This document shows, piece by piece, positions 16,360-26,334 of a DNA stretch of 36,545 nucleotides. How positions within the stretch are numbered: position 1 is the stretch's first letter; the number at the start of each line of letters is the position of its first letter. Location: NCBI GenBank assembly GCA_947474675.1, contig CANJKA010000030.1, positions 1-36,545 on the forward strand, in the 5' to 3' direction. This DNA comes from Flavobacteriales bacterium. Its GTDB lineage: Bacteria; Bacteroidota; Bacteroidia; Flavobacteriales_D; Crocinitomicaceae. The position numbers and the translations under genes were made by a program. The notes below the pieces were generated by a model that made no database searches, had not been told where the DNA came from, and worked only from the letters and a program-made list of their open reading frames with translations.

Positions 16360-17601
16360 ATGAATTTACAACAAGTAAAACAACGTTTCGGAATAATTGG
16401 AAACACACCGCTTTTAAATAGGGCTTTAGAAGTAGCTATTCAAGTTGCAACTACAGATATATCAGTATTAGTTATTGGAGAAAGTGGGACAGGTAAAGAA
16501 ATAATTCCGCAAGTAATTCATCAATTAAGTGCAAGAAAACATGGTGAATACATTGCTGTTAACTGCGGTGCTATTCCCGAAGGAACAATCGATTCAGAAT
16601 TATTTGGACACGAAAAAGGTTCATTTACAGGAGCAAGTGGTTCAAGACAAGGATATTTTGAAGTAGCTAACAACGGAACTATCTTTTTGGATGAAGTTGC
16701 TGAATTACCCATGCAAACACAAGTTAGACTTTTAAGAGTTCTAGAAACAGGTGAATTTATTCGTGTTGGAGCTTCTAAGCCAATTAAAACAAATGTTAGA
16801 GTTGTTGCGGCTACGAATGAAAATATGCAAAAAGCAATTTCTTCAGGTAAATTTAGGGAAGATTTGTTTTACCGTTTGAATATCATTCCAATTGCTCTTC
16901 CCCCGTTAAGAAATAGACAAGATGATATTCATTTAATCTTCAGAAAATTTGCGAGTGATTTTGCCGATAAATATAAAATGCCTGCAATAAAATTAACAGC
17001 AGATGGAGCTGAAGTTTTATCGAGCTATAAATGGCCAGGAAATATTCGTCAATTAAAAAATTTGGTTGAACAACTTTCAGTAATTGAAACTGAAAGAGAA
17101 ATTGACGGTCCTAAATTAGCTTTCTACTTACCTAAAGAAGAAGATAATTCTTTACCTGCAGTAGACAGTAAGTCAAGCGATAATTTTTCAGATAGAGAAT
17201 TGATGTATAAATTCTTATTCGATATGAAAAAGGATTTAGGAGAATTGAAAAAATTGGTCATTGAATTAATTGGACAAAACGGTGATATTAATTTGAATAC
17301 TGATCAATCTGACATGGTTAATCGCTTGTATCAAGAATTAAACACCCCAAATAATACTCGTTTATTAACTAATTCAGAAAAAATTCCAGAAACCAATACA
17401 GGTTTTGTCAATAATGTAACTGAAGACATTGAAGTTCAAGAAGAATTACAGGAATCGTTGTCATTAGAAGACAGAGAAAAAGAACTAATTCAAAAAGCAT
17501 TAGAAAAGCACAGAGGGAAGCGAAAATACGCATCAGAAGAATTAGGGATTTCTGAAAGAACATTATACAGAAAAATTAAAGAATATAATTTAACAGACTA
17601 A
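16360..17601 (+). CDS. Sigma-54-dependent transcriptional activator without a receiver domain
   Basis: This 413-residue regulator begins almost directly with the AAA+ domain. Walker A is GESGTGKE at 40-47; the sigma-54 contact loop reads GSFTGA at 87-92 instead of GAFTGA. Walker B is in TIFLDEVAEL, and an arginine-finger region lies near FREDLFYRLNIIPI. After a linker, the C-terminus is a Fis-type helix-turn-helix (KRKYASEELGISERTLYRKI). With no receiver, GAF or PAS domain, activity is probably controlled by expression level or a partner protein. I start at ATG 16360 (MNLQQVKQRFG); a longer frame from 16288 would overlap miaB and adds no domain. No clear -24/-12 promoter was seen in the window, so the target genes are unknown. 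Confidence 0.9.
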   Translation: MNLQQVKQRFGIIGNTPLLNRALEVAIQVATTDISVLVIGESGTGKEIIPQVIHQLSARKHGEYIAVNCGAIPEGTIDSELFGHEKGSFTGASGSRQGYFEVANNGTIFLDEVAELPMQTQVRLLRVLETGEFIRVGASKPIKTNVRVVAATNENMQKAISSGKFREDLFYRLNIIPIALPPLRNRQDDIHLIFRKFASDFADKYKMPAIKLTADGAEVLSSYKWPGNIRQLKNLVEQLSVIETEREIDGPKLAFYLPKEEDNSLPAVDSKSSDNFSDRELMYKFLFDMKKDLGELKKLVIELIGQNGDINLNTDQSDMVNRLYQELNTPNNTRLLTNSEKIPETNTGFVNNVTEDIEVQEELQESLSLEDREKELIQKALEKHRGKRKYASEELGISERTLYRKIKEYNLTD

Positions 17602-17779
17602 TTAGGAACTATGTAAAATTATTTGATGAAGATATTTCAATGTATTTTTCATCTAGTTTGATTTAAAATTTATAGCGAAAGCAGTGGTTATCTCTAGAAA
17701 TTTTAAAGAAAAAGTAGATAAAAAGACATGAAATAGCAAAATCACTATAAATTTAGACAGTTTCTTTCAAATCAATTTG

Positions 17780-17787
17780 TACTTTTG
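17780..17787 (+). promoter_or_regulatory. -7 box (TACTTTTG) for lptE
   Basis: TACTTTTG is a full TAnnTTTG match, 22 bp before the lptE start. It implies that lptE and the genes behind it can be transcribed separately from miaB. Confidence 0.5.
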
Positions 17788-17809
17788 AGATTAATAAAAA
17801 ACAAATGAA

Positions 17810-18322
17810 ATGAAATTAATTTACTTTTCTTTTTTAATAGTACTTCTAACATCTTGTTGGCCAAAGAGCATATCGTTTCAAGACGGTTCTATGCCCGATG
17901 AATGGAAGGTTTTCATAGTAAAAACATTAGAATTAACTGCTCCAAATGCACCAATTAGCTATTCTACTCAACTTACTGAAAAAATAAAAGAAGAAGTTCA
18001 AAACAGATCAAAACTAACTTTAAGTCCAAATCCAAAAAAGATAATCCCTCAAATTTCTATCGAAGGAAACATTACTAATTACACAATCACTCCTATCGCA
18101 ATTCAACCCGGAGATAATGCCGCAAAAAACAGATTAACAATTACAGTTGATTTTACTATATTTATAACAAAACCAAAAGAAGATAAAATGATTTTAACAA
18201 GTTCTCGTTTTGCAGATTACGACTCTAGTTCAGATTTATCTTCTATTGAAAATCAATTATTAGATGAAATTAATAAACTGATAGTGCAAGATCTATTAAA
18301 TAAACTATTTTCGAACTGGTAA
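17810..18322 (+). CDS. lptE: LptE-like lipoprotein (LPS assembly)
   Basis: The 170-residue product has a lipoprotein signal with lipobox LLTSC (Cys16). The body fits the LptE-like family of Bacteroidota: the early SISFQDGSMP segment, then a beta-strand pair and helices with TQLTEKIKEEVQNRSKL, and a C-terminal QLLDEINKLIVQDLLNKLF. In the Lpt bridge, LptE plugs the LptD barrel that inserts lipopolysaccharide into the outer leaflet. Its place between the sigma-54 activator and secG is typical of this phylum. An ATG 5 bp upstream is followed two codons later by TGA, which fixes the start at 17810. It abuts the next gene with no gap. Confidence 0.8.
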   Translation: MKLIYFSFLIVLLTSCWPKSISFQDGSMPDEWKVFIVKTLELTAPNAPISYSTQLTEKIKEEVQNRSKLTLSPNPKKIIPQISIEGNITNYTITPIAIQPGDNAAKNRLTITVDFTIFITKPKEDKMILTSSRFADYDSSSDLSSIENQLLDEINKLIVQDLLNKLFSNW

Positions 18323-19636
18323 ATGATGAATTTAGAAGAAATATCGGTTAGAATTAAGAATCCACAATTATGTGGATCATCTGACATTGATGAATTACGT
18401 CAATTGTCTGAAAAATATCCTTATGCTCAAGTTTTTTCTTTATTATATTTAAAGGCCCTTTCAATAAACAATGACGTTAGATTTGATGATGAACTTCAAC
18501 ATCATGCTTATAGAATAACAGATCGATTTAGACTCTATGAATTAATTAACGAAAAAGGGAATAATAACTCAAATATAGAAATTGAAGAAAATAGCTCGAT
18601 TGAATTAACGAATAACGAATTGAATTTAATTCAAGAGGAAGAATTAGTAAGTCCTAAAATTGAAGAAATTGAAATTGTTCAACCTGTTGAATTAGAACAA
18701 GAACTAATTATTGAAAAAATAAAAATTGAAGAAAATACACTAGACGTGGATCTAGAAAGCAATTATATTGACGATAATCAGGAAAGTTTTGAGAATGAAA
18801 ATGAACAATTAATTAATGATGATGTTAGCGTTGATTTACATGAAGAAATTCATGAAATAGAACTTTATGAAATAAAATCAACTGATATTGAAGAAGATAC
18901 TATTGAAATAATAGAAGAAAAAGTTTCATCAATAGAAGAAATAATTGACAAACAATCTGAAGACACATCTGATAAAATTGAAATCTCAATAAAACCAATT
19001 GAAGAACATCAAATAATACAGATCAAAGAGGAAATTGAAGAAATTGAATTAGAAAATATCGAATATGGAAATGTTCTTGCTGAAAACGACTTAGAAATTG
19101 AAGTTTTATCTCACGCAATTTCTAGTAATTATTCAATTTCAAACAATAAAGAAGTAGAAATAGAAACGGAAGAAGAAGAAATATTTGAAGAAAAAAATGA
19201 GGAAATAGTTTTCACCCCTCAATTTTCAAATTACTCTTTAGAAAAAGAATCAAAAACATCTTCTAAAAAAGGATTTTCTTCATGGTTAAAAGCCAATAAT
19301 AATGAAGTTGAAAGAGAAGAAATTGATTCAAAAGACAAAAAAAATTCGCTCGTAAATCAATTTATAAAAGACGAACCTTCTATTTCTAGACCTAAAAAAG
19401 ACGAAAAAGAGGTCGAAAAACCTAAAGCAGAGTTTTTTTCTCCAGTAAAAAAAGCAAGAAGAAGTTTAGACGAAAACACCCTGCCAGTCAGCGAAACACT
19501 AGCAAAAATCTTCGCCGCTCAAGGCAATTTTCCAAAAGCAATTTATGCATATCAACAATTAATTGCAATTAATCCAGAAAAAAAGATTTTCTTTGCAAAC
19601 CAAATAACTGAATTAACAAAAAAATTAAACACATAA
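18323..19636 (+). CDS. Glu-rich protein with C-terminal TPR-like repeat, function unknown
   Basis: This 437-residue predicted cytosolic protein has three parts. Residues 1-90 are helical (SEKYPYAQVFSLLYLKALSI), resembling the start of hypothetical proteins found between lptE and secG in Bacteroidota. Residues about 90-300 are a long disordered stretch dominated by Glu and Ile (EEIEEIELE-type repeats). Residues about 380-437 end in a TPR-like helix pair (VSETLAKIFAAQGNFPKAIY). It starts immediately after the lptE stop and ends 4 bp before secG, so it is co-expressed with envelope-biogenesis genes. Two ATGs in tandem make the start uncertain by one codon. The role is unknown; scaffolding is a guess. 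Confidence 0.75.
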   Translation: MMNLEEISVRIKNPQLCGSSDIDELRQLSEKYPYAQVFSLLYLKALSINNDVRFDDELQHHAYRITDRFRLYELINEKGNNNSNIEIEENSSIELTNNELNLIQEEELVSPKIEEIEIVQPVELEQELIIEKIKIEENTLDVDLESNYIDDNQESFENENEQLINDDVSVDLHEEIHEIELYEIKSTDIEEDTIEIIEEKVSSIEEIIDKQSEDTSDKIEISIKPIEEHQIIQIKEEIEEIELENIEYGNVLAENDLEIEVLSHAISSNYSISNNKEVEIETEEEEIFEEKNEEIVFTPQFSNYSLEKESKTSSKKGFSSWLKANNNEVEREEIDSKDKKNSLVNQFIKDEPSISRPKKDEKEVEKPKAEFFSPVKKARRSLDENTLPVSETLAKIFAAQGNFPKAIYAYQQLIAINPEKKIFFANQITELTKKLNT

Positions 19637-19640
19637 CACA

Positions 19641-19919
19641 ATGGAAGCTTTATTATCAATCGTAATTATTTTAGCAAGTATTTTATTAATATTTGTCGTT
19701 TTTGTTCAAAATCCAAAAGGTGGTGGAGTCAATTCACAATTTGGAACAAGTCAACAACTTGGAGGAGTAAAAAAAGCAAACGATTTTATAGAAAAAGCAA
19801 CTTGGACCTTAGCAGGTACAATTTTGGTAGTAAGTATTGTTTTATCTGGACTTACACAGCCAAAGAAAATAAAACAAAATGAGCCAGCTCCTAAAGAGCA
19901 AGGAAATAAACCAAAATAA
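19641..19919 (+). CDS. secG: Preprotein translocase subunit SecG
   Basis: This 92-residue inner-membrane protein has two helices (about 3-22 and 53-70) separated by the conserved cytosolic loop FVQNPKGGGVNSQFG with a QQLGG motif. SecG assists the SecYE channel during protein export. A charged lysine/proline-rich tail follows the second helix. It is the last gene before a strong terminator. Confidence 0.95.
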   Translation: MEALLSIVIILASILLIFVVFVQNPKGGGVNSQFGTSQQLGGVKKANDFIEKATWTLAGTILVVSIVLSGLTQPKKIKQNEPAPKEQGNKPK

Positions 19920-19940
19920 GAGTTCAGTAAAATAAATTCA

Positions 19941-19974
19941 AAATGTCAGTATGTCAGCATACTGACATTTTTTT
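19941..19974 (+). terminator. Strong Rho-independent terminator after secG
   Basis: A perfect 13-bp stem, AAATGTCAGTATG (19941-19953) with CATACTGACATTT (19958-19970), has a TCAG tetraloop and is followed by a T-run to 19974. It separates the lptE-secG unit from groES. Confidence 0.9.
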
Positions 19975-20074
19975 ATGCTGAAAAAATCATAAATACGCTA
20001 ATCTGTCGCTTTCTTTAAAACGGCATAAAATTGGGGTAAAATCAAGTAAAATTTTAAAAAATAAATTAATAAAT

Positions 20075-20350
20075 ATGTCAATATCATTTAAACCATTAGC
20101 AGACAGAGTTTTAATTGAACCTGTAGCTGCAGAGCAAAAAACAGCAAGTGGTATTTTTATTCCAGACACAGCTAAAGAGAAACCATTACAAGGAACAATC
20201 GTTGCTTCAGGAGCAGGGAAAATTGACGAACCAATGACAGTTAAAGTTGGTGACAATGTTCTTTTTGGACAATACTCAGGAACAGAAATCAAGTTAGACG
20301 GTAAAACGTTTTTAATCATGCGTGAAGCAGATATATACGGGATATTGTAA
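20075..20350 (+). CDS. groES: Co-chaperonin GroES
   Basis: This 91-residue protein forms the heptameric lid of the GroEL folding chamber. It shows [10 protein letters not shown] at the N-terminus, the mobile loop [19 protein letters not shown] and the later [18 protein letters not shown] segment. The upstream region (19975-20074) has no CIRCE element, so HrcA control is not indicated. It is followed by the repeat/hairpin segment before groEL. Confidence 0.98.
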   Translation: MSISFKPLADRVLIEPVAAEQKTASGIFIPDTAKEKPLQGTIVASGAGKIDEPMTVKVGDNVLFGQYSGTEIKLDGKTFLIMREADIYGIL

Positions 20351-20358
20351 AATATACC

Positions 20359-20419
20359 GTGGAGACGTTTAATTAAACCTCTCCACCCAATAGGACGTTT
20401 ATTAAACGTCACCACCCAA
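20359..20419 (+). repeat. Tandem imperfect repeat with two nested palindromes between groES and groEL
   Basis: A 26-27 nt unit beginning GACGTTTA and ending CCACCCAA occurs twice, at 20364-20390 and 20394-20419. Copy one lies within a dyad, GTGGAG (20359-20364) with CTCCAC (20381-20386), whose centre is palindromic TTTAATTAAA. Copy two contains GACGTTTA/TAAACGTC (20394-20410). In the RNA both could fold into hairpins just upstream of groEL, without a T-run, so a processing or stability role is more likely than termination. Confidence 0.65.
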
Positions 20420-20429
20420 AAGATAATAA

Positions 20430-22121
<1,692 letters not shown>

Positions 22122-22126
22122 GAAAT

Positions 22127-22151
22127 AAGATTCCGTTTAACGGAATCTTTT
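22127..22151 (+). terminator. Terminator 1 after groEL
   Basis: AAGATTCCG (22127-22135) pairs with CGGAATCTT (22141-22149) around TTTAA, followed by further T. It begins six bases after the groEL stop. Confidence 0.85.
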
Positions 22152-22206
22152 CTCGGTCCCTCTTCCCGATTTAAATCGGATAGAACGGAACGTTACTATA
22201 TAGGAA

Positions 22207-22241
22207 ATGAGGCTATTATTTATTTAATAGTCTCATTTTTA
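22207..22241 (+). terminator. Terminator 2 after groEL
   Basis: ATGAGGCTATTA (22207-22218) pairs with TAATAGTCTCAT (22225-22236), with one G-U pair, around TTTATT, and is followed by TTTTT. It backs up the first hairpin. Confidence 0.75.
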
Positions 22242-22463
22242 TTTATAATACCTAATGATTTTATAATTTGATCCAAGTATACACAATTATTTTTAATCAG
22301 TTCGATGAAAAAAATGGTTGCATAGCATTGTCTAAAGAACGTTTTTTTGAAGAAGAAATGATGAAAAAGAATAAGTAGATTGGACTATAATATATATATT
22401 CACTTGGTATAAGAGCTCCTCAATAAATAAAGAGTGCTATTTTTAAAACAAAAAAAAGTGAAA

Positions 22464-23126
22464 ATGATAAAATTGATCATATATTTAACAAGTTCATTAT
22501 TAAGTATTCTATGTTTCAATCAAATAAATGAAATACTTTTAAATTGGAATTTTTCATGGACAATTTCAAAAATAACACCATACATACTTTTAGTGATTAT
22601 TGGTATACTAATTTCTTTTGAAATTAGTAATAAATTAAAATCGCAAAAAAAAACTATCAAATATTTCATACTCCTGCTAGTCCTTCCCTCTCCATTTATA
22701 ATCGGATTTGGATTAAATCCAATTTACCAAGGAGATTTTTCAAAAAATGGAGACAAACTTAAAAGCAGTCGAGCGGATGAAAATTTTAATGAAAATGGAT
22801 TATCCGTTTTAACAATTCCAGGATGTCATTTTTGTTTTGAATCTATTGAAAAATTAAAAATTATAAAAAAAAGAAATCCAAATTTATCCATCATATTTAT
22901 TGTTTGTAGTAGAGATAAGAAATCATTAATCGCCTATAAAAAAGAAATAAATAATGCTTTTCATTTGAAATTATCCTCAAATCCAGATAAATTAGCAGAA
23001 TTAGCTCAAATGAGATTCCCAGTTTTTCTAAGAATAAGAGACAAAAAACCAATTTATCGATGGTCAAATGATCAATTTGGTGTTAGAGCTATTGATCTTT
23101 TAGAATCGTTGAAAAATAACTTATAA
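22464..23126 (+). CDS. Membrane-anchored thioredoxin-like protein
   Basis: This 220-residue protein has three predicted membrane helices (about 3-20, 37-54 and 67-84) and a C-terminal thioredoxin-like domain. The domain has the active-site CxxC as PGCHFC (C121, C124) and the FPV segment (185-187) where thioredoxins carry their cis-proline. It probably acts at the inner membrane in disulfide exchange; orientation and partner are not clear. I start at ATG 22464 rather than the ORF's earlier start at 22434, which would add ten lysine-rich residues ahead of the first helix. Separate strong terminators lie upstream, so it is not part of the groEL transcript. Confidence 0.65.
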   Translation: MIKLIIYLTSSLLSILCFNQINEILLNWNFSWTISKITPYILLVIIGILISFEISNKLKSQKKTIKYFILLLVLPSPFIIGFGLNPIYQGDFSKNGDKLKSSRADENFNENGLSVLTIPGCHFCFESIEKLKIIKKRNPNLSIIFIVCSRDKKSLIAYKKEINNAFHLKLSSNPDKLAELAQMRFPVFLRIRDKKPIYRWSNDQFGVRAIDLLESLKNNL

Positions 23127-23194
23127 AACTGAGTTAAATCATATTTTAACAATTTTATAACATTTAAAAAGAAGTGAAAATTCATTTGAAAATG

Positions 23195-23202
23195 TATCTT
23201 TG
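23195..23202 (+). promoter_or_regulatory. -7 box (TATCTTTG) before the small acidic gene
   Basis: TATCTTTG is a full TAnnTTTG match ending 4 bp before ATG 23207. If used, the message would be leaderless or nearly so, and it would exclude the upstream GTG start at 23174. Confidence 0.45.
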
Positions 23203-23206
23203 TAAT

Positions 23207-23587
23207 ATGGTGAAAGATTTATTTGCTCGGGTCATGTGCTTTTTAACAGTTTTCGTTCTGTTAAACAGCTTTTTTTATCCGGTAAATTTTAGAATGAACT
23301 TAGACGAAAAAACAAATAATCAAAAAGAAAATACATACTCCCAAAAAAACGATAATCATACTGCATTAAATGTAGAAAATGAAGAAATCGAAGAGGTAGA
23401 AGAAATTGAAAACAGAAGTGATGAACATTTAGATTCATTTTCAAATTTTTATTTCAACCCAATAAATAACAGCTTTCTTTTTCAAAAAATTGAATTAAAT
23501 TCTGAATCTTCAATTCAATTTTACGCACAAAACATATCTTCGATTACATCAGAAATATGGATAGAAAGTGTTCAAATTCTAATTTGA
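23207..23587 (+). CDS. Small acidic membrane-anchored protein, function unknown
   Basis: This 126-residue protein has no recognised family. Residues about 4-28 form a hydrophobic helix (ARVMCFLTVFVLLNSFF) that could be a signal anchor or uncleaved signal peptide. A polar region follows, with an acidic cluster (ENEEIEEVEEIENRSDEHLD) in the middle and a C-terminal aromatic/serine-rich stretch. It ends 243 bp before dabA. Position suggests possible co-regulation with the inorganic-carbon genes, but a promoter-sized gap lies between them. A GTG at 23174 and an ATG at 23192 would give longer forms. Confidence 0.5.
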   Translation: MVKDLFARVMCFLTVFVLLNSFFYPVNFRMNLDEKTNNQKENTYSQKNDNHTALNVENEEIEEVEEIENRSDEHLDSFSNFYFNPINNSFLFQKIELNSESSIQFYAQNISSITSEIWIESVQILI

Positions 23588-23830
23588 TTTTTTTATTTAC
23601 CCTTAATATTTCCAGAATTACTGGGATTTATTCGTATGTAAAAAAATCACTATCAATATATTTTAAAACATCTTTATAAGTTCATTTCTTTTAGTAGAAA
23701 TAAATTATAAAATACTCATTTACAAGTTAATGTGTGTAAAATTATAATTTTTTTTTAATTATTGAGATTTTAAAGGTTTTCCTTATTAAAATAAAATTTG
23801 TTCGTGATTGTATCAAATAATTCAACTTAT

Positions 23831-26332
23831 ATGATAAAATCAAAAAAATTTATCGAGCACGATACAATTCATAATTTAAAACATTATTTACCTGCTCAAG
23901 CCCCATTAAAGGACTTTATTCACCACAATACACTTCATGCTTTTCAAGAGAAAAGTTTTCATGATGCTCTTCATACTGCATCTGAATTTTTTGGATATAA
24001 AGTCTACCTTAACATTGATGAATACAGAATTCAATACATTGATAAAAAAATAAATCAATCTGTTTTTGAACATGTAATACGCAAAAATAAAGGAAGTGAA
24101 AACAAGGCTGTTTGGATCAACAATCTTCTAAATAAACAATACGATGAAACGCTGAATCCACAAATAGGATCTTTAAGATCTAATTGGAAAAATCATTTTA
24201 AAATCGATTTAGATTCAGTGGTTCATCCTTTGTTATTTAGAACCGTTTGTAGTTATTTAGATCAAGGTGTTTCTATTTGGAATTTCCCAACTTGTAAAAT
24301 GGGTTTTTTAAGCTCAATTAGAGAACTAGAAAAAAACAGTTTTAACAGTTTATTCAAAACGAAAAGAGTAAAAGAAATTTTATTAAAAGAAAATATTTCT
24401 ATTATAAAACTTCTAAAAATACTAGTTGGAGACGAATCATTGTTTGAACAATATATTTTTGATCAACAATTCTCTCATCCAGGATGGTCAGGAATAGTTG
24501 CTACTATTGAAGAAAATCCTTCTACCCTATTAGATTCTAGAAAGATAACATTAAAAGAATTAATTATATTTGAATTACTTCTTGAAATTGATGCATTAGA
24601 TGATCACTTCGGTGAAATATGGGCTCCTTTAGGGATAAAAGTTAATGGGAAATCCGCTCCCTTTTTTGAAGAAATAAAGAGCTCTGAATTATTTCAAGTC
24701 TACGCTCTTTGGCAAGAAATAGTAGAATGGAATTATTTTGATGAAGTATTAAATGGATTAGCTAAAAACAAAAAAGCACCCATCTTAGAAAACAAAAAAA
24801 CATCTTTTCAAGCAATGTTCTGTATTGACGATCGTGAATGTTCGACAAGAAGAAACATTGAAGCGATAGATGAAAATTGTATGACTTTTGGAACTGCTGG
24901 GCATTTTAATATTGAATTTTATTTTCAACCAGAGCACAGTGATTTCCATACAAAAGTTTGTCCTGCTCCAGTAATGCCGAAATTTATCATTCAAGAAACC
25001 GAAGATAAAAAGAAACTTCGAACCGATTTTCATTTTTCACACAAGACAAATGGATTAATTGCTGGCTGGCTTTATACACATACTTTTGGTTTTATTTCAG
25101 CTATTAAATTAATGTTTAACGTATTTGCTCCTTCTGCAAATGCATCTTCCGTATCATCTTTTAAACACATGGAAAAAGATTCTATTCTAACGATAGAAAA
25201 TATAAATGGAGAAGTTGATAAAAATGGATTACAAATTGGATTCAACATTACTGAAATGGCTGAAAGAGTTGAAGGGCTTTTAAGAAGTATTGGATTAATA
25301 GATAATTTCGCTTCGATTGTTTATGCAATTGGTCATGGGTCAAGTAGTGTTAACAATACACATTATGCTGGATATGATTGTGGTGCGTGTTCAGGAAGAC
25401 CTGGTTCAGTAAATGCTCGTGTGATCAGCTTTATGGCAAATCACGAAAAGGTTCGAGAAATATTAAAAGAAAGAGGAATTACTATCCCTAAAGAAACACA
25501 ATTCGTTGGAGCACTTCATGATACAGCAAAAGATGAGATCATGTTTTATGATGTAAAAGTTTTATCAGATATCAATTACAAAGATCACATCGAAAACAAG
25601 TCAAAAATTCGAACAGCTTTAGATTTAAATGCAAAAGAAAGATCAAGAAGATTTTTATCAATCAATACAAAAAATAAAGCTGAAAAAATTCATTCAAAAG
25701 TAAAATTGAGAACGGTTTCATTATTTGAACCTAGACCTGAATTGAATCATGCTACGAACACACTTTGTATTGTTGGAAGACGTGAATTTTCAAAGGGAGT
25801 TTTTCTAGATAGACGTTCATTTTTCAATTCATACGATTATTCAACCGACCCTACTGGGAAGTATTTACTAAATATTTTAAATGCTGTAGCCCCTGTTTGT
25901 GGAGGAATAAATTTAGAATATTACTTTTCAAGAGTTGATAATCATAAACTAGGAGCAGGAACGAAATTACCTCACAATGTTATGGGATTATTTGGAGTTG
26001 CGAATGGAATTGATGGTGATTTAAGAACAGGTCTACCAAGTCAAATGATTGAAGTTCACGATCCATTAAGACTAATGGTTATCGTTGAACATTTACCTGA
26101 AGTTGTTTTAAATACAATAAAAATAAATCCTGCAACCTATGAATGGTTTGAAAAAGATTGGATTAAATTGATCGTATTTAATCCAGAGACCAAATCATTT
26201 TTTCTTTTTGAAAATAATGAAATCGTTCCTTATACACCTCAAGATTTCAACATTGAAGAAGTAACTGACTTAACTTCTAAAATTGAATCTACACATGAAA
26301 ACTTACCTGTTTATTTAATTAATAAGAACTAA
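23831..26332 (+). CDS. dabA: DabA, carbonic-anhydrase-like subunit of the DAB inorganic-carbon accumulation complex (DUF2309)
   Basis: This 833-residue DUF2309 protein is the peripheral subunit that hydrates CO2 to bicarbonate, driven by the cation flow through DabB. The beta-carbonic-anhydrase-like zinc site is intact. C331 and D333 lie in MFCIDDRECSTRRN; H502 is in AIGHGSSS and C517 in YDCGACSGRPGSVNAR. The N-terminal APLKDFIHHNTLHAFQ is also typical of the family. I start at ATG 23831 (MIKSKKFIEHD), since the earlier in-frame start at 23798 is a TTG that adds eleven residues. It lies 2 bp before dabB, so the subunits are translated together. There is no carbon-fixation gene nearby, so the bicarbonate more likely serves anaplerotic or biosynthetic carboxylases. 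Activity is inferred from the family. Confidence 0.92.
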   Translation: MIKSKKFIEHDTIHNLKHYLPAQAPLKDFIHHNTLHAFQEKSFHDALHTASEFFGYKVYLNIDEYRIQYIDKKINQSVFEHVIRKNKGSENKAVWINNLLNKQYDETLNPQIGSLRSNWKNHFKIDLDSVVHPLLFRTVCSYLDQGVSIWNFPTCKMGFLSSIRELEKNSFNSLFKTKRVKEILLKENISIIKLLKILVGDESLFEQYIFDQQFSHPGWSGIVATIEENPSTLLDSRKITLKELIIFELLLEIDALDDHFGEIWAPLGIKVNGKSAPFFEEIKSSELFQVYALWQEIVEWNYFDEVLNGLAKNKKAPILENKKTSFQAMFCIDDRECSTRRNIEAIDENCMTFGTAGHFNIEFYFQPEHSDFHTKVCPAPVMPKFIIQETEDKKKLRTDFHFSHKTNGLIAGWLYTHTFGFISAIKLMFNVFAPSANASSVSSFKHMEKDSILTIENINGEVDKNGLQIGFNITEMAERVEGLLRSIGLIDNFASIVYAIGHGSSSVNNTHYAGYDCGACSGRPGSVNARVISFMANHEKVREILKERGITIPKETQFVGALHDTAKDEIMFYDVKVLSDINYKDHIENKSKIRTALDLNAKERSRRFLSINTKNKAEKIHSKVKLRTVSLFEPRPELNHATNTLCIVGRREFSKGVFLDRRSFFNSYDYSTDPTGKYLLNILNAVAPVCGGINLEYYFSRVDNHKLGAGTKLPHNVMGLFGVANGIDGDLRTGLPSQMIEVHDPLRLMVIVEHLPEVVLNTIKINPATYEWFEKDWIKLIVFNPETKSFFLFENNEIVPYTPQDFNIEEVTDLTSKIESTHENLPVYLINKN

Positions 26333-26334
26333 TC

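Larger units (their letters stand above)
22122..22463. other. Intergenic region after groEL
   Basis: This 342-bp region holds two terminators, a palindrome CCGATTTAAATCGG (22166-22179) and an ATG-poor open stretch of 39 codons (22259-22378) that I do not consider a gene. No RNA gene was recognised. Confidence 0.6.

Noticed and set aside
19975..20074. CIRCE heat-shock operator before groES
   Set aside because: No TTAGCACTC-N9-GAGTGCTAA or close variant is present.
22166..22179. Palindrome CCGATTTAAATCGG as an operator
   Set aside because: It sits between two terminators with no adjacent promoter; it may be a hairpin, with no further support.
22259..22378. 39-codon open stretch after groEL, possible gene remnant
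   Set aside because: No ATG until its end, no recognised similarity and length well within chance in AT-rich DNA.
23174..23206. GTG start for the small acidic protein
   Set aside because: It would place the TATCTTTG promoter box inside the coding sequence; ATG 23207 fits better.
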